Part shown: one piece after another, positions 1 through 5,450 of the stretch
Numbering within the stretch: position 1 is the stretch's first letter
Layout of the letters: every line of letters begins with the position of its first letter
NCBI GenBank assembly: GCA_018813805.1
Contig: JAHJAP010000041.1
Coordinates: 1-6,854, forward strand
Reading direction: 5' to 3'
Length of the DNA: 6,854 nt
From: Patescibacteria group bacterium
GTDB taxonomy: Bacteria; Patescibacteriota; Patescibacteriia; Patescibacteriales; GWC2-42-12
Position numbers and translations under genes: made by a program
The notes under the pieces: model-generated
The model's input: the letters and a program-made list of their open reading frames with translations, nothing else
Database searches by the model: none
What the model was told of the DNA's origin: nothing

Positions 1-7
1 TAAAAAA

Positions 8-25
8 TTAAAATTAAAATTAAAA
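8..25. repeat. Short AT tandem repeat (TTAAAA x3)
   Basis: Three exact copies of TTAAAA stand side by side just past the der stop codon, within a run made only of A and T. On the minus strand this gives a U-rich transcript end after der, but I see no stem that would make it an intrinsic terminator. It is probably simple low-complexity sequence. Confidence 0.6.
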
Positions 26-27
26 AT

Positions 28-1446
28 TTATTTAATTTCCCTTCCTTTGTTTATTTTTATGGAAATTGGCGTGCCGCTAAATCCAAAATTTTCTCGCAAA
101 CGATTTTCAATAAAACGTAAATAAGAAAAATGTAAATCTTCTTTTAAACCAATGCGCAACTCAAATTTCGGAGGATTATTAGCTATTTGTTTAAACTCAT
201 AAATGTGTGGATGTTTAACTCCCTTGCCTTTTGATGGCCGATGAATTTTGACAATGCGAGAAAGAAATTTATCTAATTGAGAATCGCTTAATTCTAATTT
301 TCTTTCTTTAGAAATTTGTAAAATTAAATCTAATATTTTTTTTACTTTTTCATTGGTTAAAGCTGATGTAAATTGTATGGGCACGAATTGAGCAAACGGC
401 AGATTAGTATAAATGTATTCAGTATATTTTTTAGTATCGCGCTCTTTTATTAAATCCCATTTGTTGGCAATAATAATTAAACTTTTCCAACGACTTAATA
501 TTTCTTCAATTAATCTGGCGTCTTGGCGCGTAATATTTTTATTAATATCTAGAACTAATAAAGCAATATCGGCTTTATTTAAGGCAATTAAAGATTTGGC
601 TATACCATATTTTTCCAATCCTTTAGTTTTAGAGCCCTTTTTGCTAATACCAGCAGTGTCTATTAATTTAACACACTCTTCTTGATAATTAATTTCAGTA
701 TCTTGCGGTTCGCGAGTGGTATGAGGAATCGGACTGACAATCACTCGCTCATAACCCAAGACGGAGTTTAAAAGGCTGGATTTGCCAACATTGGGTTTGC
801 CAATAATACAGACTTTGATAATATTTTTATTTTGATCCTTTTTTTCTTCTTCCTCAGTATTTTTTGTTATAGTTGTATTTTTTGTTTTGTCTTGTTGATT
901 GATTTTATTAACTATAATATCTAAAAGATCGCCAGTGCCACTGCCATTGGCAGCGGAAATTGTTTGCGGTTGCCCTAGCCCTAATTTAAAAAATTCAGAT
1001 GCTTTAAAATGTTGAGTAGGATTGTCCACCTTATTAGCTGTTAAGATTATTTTATTTAAATCAATAAATTTTTTTAAAAAAAGGGCTAATTGTTTGTCTT
1101 GTGGCATTAAGCCGCTCTTATTATCAACTAAAAATAAAATTAAATCAGCTTGCGTTAAATATTGGCGCGCTTGTGATTGTACTTTTTCTTCTATGTCATT
1201 TGTTTTTGTATTTATTAATTTGTTGGTTAAATATTTTAAATCTAAAATTCCGCCAGTATCAACTAAATTAAATTTTTGACGCTGCCAATCAACTACGCCA
1301 AGATTACTGTCGCGCGTTGTGCCAGGAATGTCAGCAACTAAGGCTTGCTTTTTTTCTATTAAAGTATTAAACAATGTTGATTTACCAACATTAGCGCGAC
1401 CAAAAATAACAACAGAAAAAAGGTTATTGTTTTCTTTATAATTCAT
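28..1446 (-). CDS. der: Ribosome biogenesis GTPase Der (EngA), double-domain GTPase
   Basis: Der is a GTPase with two tandem G domains that acts in maturation of the 50S subunit in the cytoplasm. The 472-residue product shows the full family layout. G domain 1 has the P-loop GRANVGKS (16-23), PGTTRD (41-46), DTGG (63-66) and NKVD (138-141). G domain 2 has GKPNVGKS (216-223), DTAG (263-266) and NKWD (328-331). A C-terminal KH-like domain (about 385-470) carries the family signature PPKFELRI and ends in GFSGTPI. The domains are joined by a low-complexity Lys/Glu/Asn/Thr linker (about 183-208). Oddity: the switch I motif of domain 2 reads PHTTRE (241-246) where GTTRD is usual. The ATG at 1446 puts the P-loop at the expected distance; no Shine-Dalgarno site precedes it. 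It lies 58 bases after the LCP gene on the same strand, so co-transcription is likely. The stop is TAA. Family assignment is secure. Confidence 0.97.
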   Translation of the reverse strand: MNYKENNNLFSVVIFGRANVGKSTLFNTLIEKKQALVADIPGTTRDSNLGVVDWQRQKFNLVDTGGILDLKYLTNKLINTKTNDIEEKVQSQARQYLTQADLILFLVDNKSGLMPQDKQLALFLKKFIDLNKIILTANKVDNPTQHFKASEFFKLGLGQPQTISAANGSGTGDLLDIIVNKINQQDKTKNTTITKNTEEEEKKDQNKNIIKVCIIGKPNVGKSSLLNSVLGYERVIVSPIPHTTREPQDTEINYQEECVKLIDTAGISKKGSKTKGLEKYGIAKSLIALNKADIALLVLDINKNITRQDARLIEEILSRWKSLIIIANKWDLIKERDTKKYTEYIYTNLPFAQFVPIQFTSALTNEKVKKILDLILQISKERKLELSDSQLDKFLSRIVKIHRPSKGKGVKHPHIYEFKQIANNPPKFELRIGLKEDLHFSYLRFIENRLRENFGFSGTPISIKINKGREIK

Positions 1447-1504
1447 AAATTTATAATAAAAATTTGAAAAATTAAGCTTTAAATTGAAAATTGAATTTTT
1501 AGTT

Positions 1505-3049
1505 TTATTCTTCTTTATTTTTTAATCCTGATTGGCTAGCATCAGCATCAGTGCCTAAAATTAAAATAAGATCAGGTTGAATTAACTGTTGTTTTTTTGT
1601 TAATTCTTGAGCTAAATCATCTTGAAGCCACTGCGGTAAGCCCAAGGAAACATTAGCATTAGTTTTATTTTTTAGTATAGTTAATGATTCCAATTTAGCG
1701 CCATAAGTTAGATCATAAATAACTGATTTTTGAAAATTTTGTTGATTGGAATTGCTAACACGAACTACATTAAATCCGTATTTTTCTAAATCTAAAGCTA
1801 CTTTATTTGCTAAACCATTAATCCACGTGCCATTGCGTACTTCAATTTTTGCTTTTTCTTGGTCAACTTTTATTTTATCATCAATTGGCGCATCAATAAA
1901 AACATTATTTACCATATATTGAATTTCAGAAAAATCACCGCCGCGAGGCAATAAAACATAGGCCTTATCATCGGTTATTGTATCATATAATAAACCATTT
2001 GGGCTGTTATCTAAAACTTTATTGATTATTTGTTCATAATTTGTATTTTTAAAATCATTCCATAATCGCAATATTTCCCAAATTTTTAAATTAGTATCAA
2101 AGTTGTTTTGCATTTGATTGATCAGACTGTTGATTTTTATTGGATTAAGCAAAATAGTTAATGAGTTAATTTTATTTTTTATTGCTTCAAGTATTTTTTG
2201 TTGTCGTTTGGTGCGAGCAAAATCAGAGCCTTCTATTCCAAGTCCATGTCGCGAGCGAGCGTATTTAAGCGCTAGCCAACCATCCATTTCTTGCCAGCCT
2301 TGTTCAATGTGTAAGTGCTCATAACGGTTTTCCCACAATGCTGATTCATTGCCCAAGATTGGATATTTGTAATCATCTAAAGTATTATCAACATAAATTT
2401 TAACTCCACCCAATTCGTCAACTATTTTTGCAAAACCAGTAAAATCTACTCTAATATAATAATCAATGGGTATTTTTAAAAGATCACTGATCGCTTGACT
2501 GACTGCCAAACCTCCGCTTCCAGCTTCTTTCATTTCCGCAAAAGCGTTAATATTATTTATTTTTCTCCAGCCCATATTTTCTATGGGAACTGATAAATCG
2601 CGAGGTATGGAAACCAAGGAAATTTTTTTGGTAGAAGGTTCTAAGCTGGTCAGTATAATAGTATCAGATAAATAACCCCCGTCATGATTTTTGCCCCCCA
2701 TGCCCAAAAGAAGAATATTAATTCTATTTAAATTTTCTCCTTTAAGTTTGCTTACAGCGCTTTCAGCTAAGTGTCTTAGCCTATTAACAATTGGTATTTT
2801 TTCTATCCATAAAAATGGTTGTTCTGTACAATTAATACCTATAGAAAAAATAGCCGTAGCTACTAAAATAAAAACAAAAAAATAAGATACAATTTTAATT
2901 GGTTTTTTCTTTTGTAATTTTTGCACGTCAGAATTGTTTTGCACGTCAGAATTGTTAGAAAAAGATTTGATTGATAAAGAATCAACATTTTTCTTTGTTT
3001 TTAATTGCAATTCAGCGTCAAGCAGGTTAATTTTTTTAGATGTTCTCAT
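1505..3049 (-). CDS. LCP (LytR-CpsA-Psr) family envelope protein with LytR_C domain
   Basis: LCP proteins are membrane-anchored enzymes that move lipid-linked glycopolymers onto peptidoglycan on the outer face of the membrane. The 514-residue product has a polar N-terminal tail (1-50), one membrane segment (about 51-72) and an extracellular LCP domain (about 109-290). The LCP domain shows ILLLGMGG, SDT with Asp129, SIPRD with Arg150 and Asp151, and the pyrophosphate-lipid binding pattern YARSRHG (263-269) followed by DFARTKRQQ (276-284). After a spacer comes a LytR_C domain (about 399-500, beginning KIEVRNGTWINGLANKVA). The cytoplasmic tail contains a perfect six-residue duplication, NNSDVQ twice. 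The ATG at 3049 has no Shine-Dalgarno site but sits behind a good promoter at 3078-3106. It is transcribed divergently from lepB and precedes der. The polymer transferred cannot be told from sequence; no symbol is given because LCP paralogues are hard to tell apart. Confidence 0.93.
   Translation of the reverse strand: MRTSKKINLLDAELQLKTKKNVDSLSIKSFSNNSDVQNNSDVQKLQKKKPIKIVSYFFVFILVATAIFSIGINCTEQPFLWIEKIPIVNRLRHLAESAVSKLKGENLNRINILLLGMGGKNHDGGYLSDTIILTSLEPSTKKISLVSIPRDLSVPIENMGWRKINNINAFAEMKEAGSGGLAVSQAISDLLKIPIDYYIRVDFTGFAKIVDELGGVKIYVDNTLDDYKYPILGNESALWENRYEHLHIEQGWQEMDGWLALKYARSRHGLGIEGSDFARTKRQQKILEAIKNKINSLTILLNPIKINSLINQMQNNFDTNLKIWEILRLWNDFKNTNYEQIINKVLDNSPNGLLYDTITDDKAYVLLPRGGDFSEIQYMVNNVFIDAPIDDKIKVDQEKAKIEVRNGTWINGLANKVALDLEKYGFNVVRVSNSNQQNFQKSVIYDLTYGAKLESLTILKNKTNANVSLGLPQWLQDDLAQELTKKQQLIQPDLILILGTDADASQSGLKNKEE
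2921..2956. repeat. Perfect 18-bp tandem duplication inside the LCP gene
   Basis: Bases 2921-2938 and 2939-2956 are identical copies of TTGCACGTCAGAATTGTT. The unit is a multiple of three, so the gene stays in frame and encodes NNSDVQ twice in the cytoplasmic tail (residues 32-43). Exact identity at the DNA level, including third codon positions, suggests a recent slippage duplication. Confidence 0.9.
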
Positions 3050-3077
3050 AATTTAATATATTTGTAATAGTATTTTC

Positions 3078-3106
3078 ATTATAAAAAGATTTTTTAATTT
3101 TGGCAA
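3078..3106 (-). promoter_or_regulatory. Sigma70-type promoter for the LCP-der unit
   Basis: Read on the minus strand, TTGCCA (3106-3101) matches five of six positions of the -35 consensus, and TATAAT (3083-3078) is a perfect -10 box. They are 17 bases apart, the optimal spacing. Transcription would begin around 3071, leaving a leader of about 20 bases before the LCP start codon at 3049. Motif matches are seen directly; activity is inferred. Confidence 0.7.
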
Positions 3107-3112
3107 ATTTAT

Positions 3113-3141
3113 TTGCTTTTTAAATTAATAGTTGTTATAAT
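3113..3141 (+). promoter_or_regulatory. Extended -10 promoter for lepB-hisS-rpsU
   Basis: TTGCTT (3113-3118) is a weak -35 box, 17 bases before a perfect TATAAT (3136-3141). A TG dinucleotide one base before the -10 (3133-3134) makes it an extended -10 element, which can make up for a weak -35. Transcription would begin near 3148, giving a leader of about 50 bases before the lepB ATG. The -35 lies only six bases from the -35 of the opposing LCP promoter. Confidence 0.65.
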
Positions 3142-3197
3142 GTAAAATAAGTTTTGAAACCACTTTTATTGCTAATTTTTTATTAAATTAAATTTTT

Positions 3198-3761
3198 ATG
3201 ATTAAAAGTTTTTTAGGTTTTATTTTTGAATTGATAAAAATTGTTGTTATTTCGCTAGTTATTATTGTTCCTATTAGATATTTTTTAATTCAACCATTTT
3301 ATGTTAAAGGAGCTTCTATGGAGCCTAATTTTTATGATCATGATTATTTAATTGTTGATGAAATTAGTTTTCGTTTTAATCAGCCTAAACGCGGAGATAT
3401 AGTAGTTTTTAAATATCCAAGAAATCAGCAAGAATATTTTATTAAACGACTTATTGGTTTGCCTAACGAGAAAATACAGATTAAAGATGGCGAAGTTTAT
3501 ATATTTAATCAAGAAAATTTGCTGGGGAAAAAAATAGAAGAAGTATATTTAAATAGTAATGCAAAAACTTATAATTTAAATAACGAGACAGTTAGTTTGG
3601 CCAATGATGAATACTATGTTTTAGGCGACAATAGAAATTTTTCCAAAGATTCTCGCAGTTTTGGAGCAGTCAAAAAAAATCTTATTGTTGGTCGAGTATT
3701 GTTGCGTGGCTGGCCATTTAATAAAATAAATTTATTTCTAGTTCCACAATATAATTATTAA
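3198..3761 (+). CDS. lepB: Signal peptidase I
   Basis: Signal peptidase I cuts signal peptides from exported proteins on the outer face of the cytoplasmic membrane using a Ser/Lys dyad. The 187-residue product is of the short Gram-positive type: one N-terminal membrane segment (about 8-31), then the catalytic Ser40 in GASMEP (38-43), the general base Lys83 in FIKRLIGLP (81-89), and the box E signature GDNR (143-146) followed by DSR (151-153). All catalytic motifs are present, so it should be active. The ATG at 3198 gives the expected short cytoplasmic N-terminus; the leader in front is A/T only with no Shine-Dalgarno site. It is the first gene of a plus-strand unit, 15 bases before hisS, and is transcribed from the promoter at 3113-3141. 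Confidence 0.96.
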   Translation: MIKSFLGFIFELIKIVVISLVIIVPIRYFLIQPFYVKGASMEPNFYDHDYLIVDEISFRFNQPKRGDIVVFKYPRNQQEYFIKRLIGLPNEKIQIKDGEVYIFNQENLLGKKIEEVYLNSNAKTYNLNNETVSLANDEYYVLGDNRNFSKDSRSFGAVKKNLIVGRVLLRGWPFNKINLFLVPQYNY

Positions 3762-3776
3762 TTTAGAAATTTATAT

Positions 3777-5135
3777 ATGTCAAGAATTGCCAAAAATAAA
3801 GAAAAAATTAAACAAATTAATATTGATGAATATAAAAAAGAGAAAATTTTTTTTCGTTTAAAAGGAATGAAAGATATTTTATCTGATGAATATAAATATT
3901 GGAATTTGGTTAGTAAAAAAGGGATTGAATTAGCCATGGCATATAGCTTTAAAAGAATAGAGACGCCAATTTTAGAAAATTTAGAATTATATGAACGTTC
4001 ATCTGGCAAAACCAGCGATGTTGTTGTCAAGGAAATGTTTAATTTTGTTGATAAAAATGGAGATAAAATAGCACTCCGTCCTGAAGTTACGCCTGGTATA
4101 GCTCGTTCTTATATAGAGCATGGAATGTTTAATTTGCCACAACCAGTTAAATTATTTTGTATAAGTCCAGTTTTCCGTCATGACAAACCACAGGCTGGTC
4201 GTTTACGTCAGTTTTCTCAAATTAATTTGGAATGTATTGGCGAGGCTAGCCCAATAGCCGATGTCCAATTGATTTTAATTGCTTATAATTTTTTTAAAGA
4301 ATTGCAGATTGAAGTAATTATACAAATCAATAGCATTGGCTGTCAAGAATGTAGAAAAAAATATATAAATAAATTAAAAAGTTATTACAAAGAAAGAGGC
4401 AAGCGAGCTAAATTATGCAATGATTGCAAAAAAAGATTTGATAAAAATAGTTTGCGTTTACTTGATTGTAAGGAGGAGCAATGTATTGCAATTAGTTTGG
4501 AGGCTCCGCAAATTGTTGATTATTTATGCGAAAATTGTAAAAATCATTTTGTAAAAGTTTTGGAATATTTAGATGGGTTGGATATTTCTTATAATTTAAA
4601 TCCTTACTTAGTTAGAGGGTTGGACTATTACACTAAAACTGTTTTTGAAATTTGGCCAACTAGCGCTGAAAAGAATAATATTAGTTTAAGCCGTCAGTCA
4701 GCGCTTGTGGGAGGGGGTAGATATGACGATTTAATTGAATATATGGGAGGTAGACCAACATGCGCTTGTGGTTTTAGTATAGGGGTTGAAAGAACTATTT
4801 TAAAAATTAAAGAAAAAGACATTCCAATGGAAGAAGAAAAAAAAGTTGACGTGTTTATAGCTCAACTAGGAGATCAAGCTAGGCATAAGGCAATGAAATT
4901 ATTTGAAGAATTTCGTCGAGCAGGCTTGCGAGTTAAACAGGATTTTACTAAAGATAGTTTAAAAAGTCAATTAGAAACATCCAATAAGTTAATGGCTAAA
5001 TATAGTTTAATTATTGGTCAAAAAGAAGTTATAGATGGGACGATTTTAATTAGAGATATGGAATCAGGAGTTCAAGAAGTAGTTGATTATAAAAAAATTA
5101 AGGAAGAGATTGATAAAAGATTAAATAATAAATAA
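3777..5135 (+). CDS. hisS: Histidyl-tRNA synthetase (class II)
   Basis: HisS charges tRNA-His with histidine in the cytoplasm as a class II homodimer. The 452-residue product shows motif 1 around FKRIETPILE (58-67), motif 2 in FRHDKPQAGRLRQF (133-146), the histidine-specific RGLDYYTKT (280-288, with the catalytic Arg280), GGGRYDDL (312-319), and motif 3 in GFSIGVER (332-339). The anticodon-binding domain follows (about 357-445). The insertion domain between motif 2 and RGLDYY carries four cysteine pairs: C189/C192, C214/C217, C231/C236 and C251/C254. These could bind zinc, as in the Cys-rich HisS of some clostridia and candidate phyla. A Lys-rich extension of about 25 residues precedes the conserved RLKGMKDIL. 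The ATG at 3777 is preferred because the next Met (residue 31) lies inside that conserved motif. No clear Shine-Dalgarno site is seen; the stop is TAA. Confidence 0.97.
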   Translation: MSRIAKNKEKIKQINIDEYKKEKIFFRLKGMKDILSDEYKYWNLVSKKGIELAMAYSFKRIETPILENLELYERSSGKTSDVVVKEMFNFVDKNGDKIALRPEVTPGIARSYIEHGMFNLPQPVKLFCISPVFRHDKPQAGRLRQFSQINLECIGEASPIADVQLILIAYNFFKELQIEVIIQINSIGCQECRKKYINKLKSYYKERGKRAKLCNDCKKRFDKNSLRLLDCKEEQCIAISLEAPQIVDYLCENCKNHFVKVLEYLDGLDISYNLNPYLVRGLDYYTKTVFEIWPTSAEKNNISLSRQSALVGGGRYDDLIEYMGGRPTCACGFSIGVERTILKIKEKDIPMEEEKKVDVFIAQLGDQARHKAMKLFEEFRRAGLRVKQDFTKDSLKSQLETSNKLMAKYSLIIGQKEVIDGTILIRDMESGVQEVVDYKKIKEEIDKRLNNK

Positions 5136-5147
5136 TTTTCTAGAAAG

Positions 5148-5154
5148 GCAGGTG
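5148..5154 (+). promoter_or_regulatory. Shine-Dalgarno site deciding the rpsU GTG start
   Basis: GCAGGTG matches the anti-SD complement GGAGGTG at six of seven positions, including an unbroken AGGTG. Aligned to the standard core (ending at 5152), it is seven bases from the GTG at 5160, an optimal spacing. It fixes the non-ATG start of rpsU. It is the only convincing Shine-Dalgarno site among the five gene starts visible in the window. Confidence 0.7.
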
Positions 5155-5159
5155 GATTT

Positions 5160-5396
5160 GTGGTTGAATTTAAAAGAAAAAAAGGAGAAAGTTTTGAAAG
5201 TTTTTTACGTCGTTTTAATAAAAGACTTCAACAAAGTGGTAAATTAAAGCAAGCTCGTTCTGCTCAGCATGTCCAGCCAAAAATTAATAAAGCTCAGACA
5301 AAAAAACGAGCTTTGATTGGTAAAAAATTGGGTGCTAAAAGAGAGTATCTTAAAAAAATAGGTAAATTAAAAGATGAACCAAGAAGAAGATGGTAA
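5160..5396 (+). CDS. rpsU: 30S ribosomal protein bS21
   Basis: bS21 is a small basic protein of the 30S platform that lies close to the anti-SD end of 16S rRNA and helps initiation. The 78-residue product opens with the family signature FKRKKGESFESFLRRFNKRL (4-23), followed by QQSGKL (24-29). The rest is a very basic helical tail ending in RRRW. E. coli S21 has 71 residues, so this is slightly long. The start is GTG at 5160; no in-frame ATG lies upstream, and the Shine-Dalgarno site at 5148-5154 supports it. It is the last gene of the lepB-hisS-rpsU unit, 24 bases after hisS, and converges on the rel gene. A leader with a real SD site, in a window where other starts lack one, hints at translational self-control; this is inference. 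Confidence 0.95.
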   Translation: MVEFKRKKGESFESFLRRFNKRLQQSGKLKQARSAQHVQPKINKAQTKKRALIGKKLGAKREYLKKIGKLKDEPRRRW

Positions 5397-5450
5397 AAAA
5401 ATAAAGCCATGAGCGCAGGTGGCAGCTTAATTTGGCGATAGACCCTTTAT
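5395..5450. terminator. Candidate bidirectional terminator between rpsU and rel
   Basis: The arms ATAAAG (5401-5406) and CTTTAT (5445-5450) are perfect inverted repeats around a 38-base centre. The stretch 5406-5436 has 18 G/C in 31 bases, well above its flanks, and can form short inner pairings such as GCCA (5406-5409) with TGGC (5420-5423). On the minus strand the outer stem is followed by A and then seven T (5401-5395), as expected after rel; on the plus strand CTTTAT is followed by ATTTTA. The right arm overlaps the rel stop codon. The loop is long for a classical intrinsic terminator, so the call is tentative. Confidence 0.35.

Noticed and set aside
413..685. Open frames on the strand opposite real genes, for example 413-685, 1022-1279, 2118-2324, 5855-6064 and 6483-6776 on plus, and 3758-4030 on minus
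   Set aside because: They lie wholly or almost wholly within well-recognised genes on the other strand, and their translations resemble no family I know.
1453..1482. Possible separate promoter for der in the 58-base gap after the LCP gene
   Set aside because: TATTAT on the minus strand would start transcription at the ATG itself, and no acceptable -35 is present; such matches are common in pure A/T sequence.
3864..3872. Later Met (residue 31) as the hisS start
   Set aside because: It sits within the conserved RLKGMKDIL opening of the synthetase domain; starting there would remove conserved residues.
4469..4495. Perfect SD (TAAGGAGG) followed by ATG inside hisS
   Set aside because: The ATG opens a frame of only four codons (MYCN, then TAG), and the purine run is explained by the Lys-Glu-Glu codons of HisS.
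5137..5146. 10-bp palindrome TTTCTAGAAA after the hisS stop
   Set aside because: Too short to stand out in AT-rich DNA, and it has no loop for an RNA hairpin.
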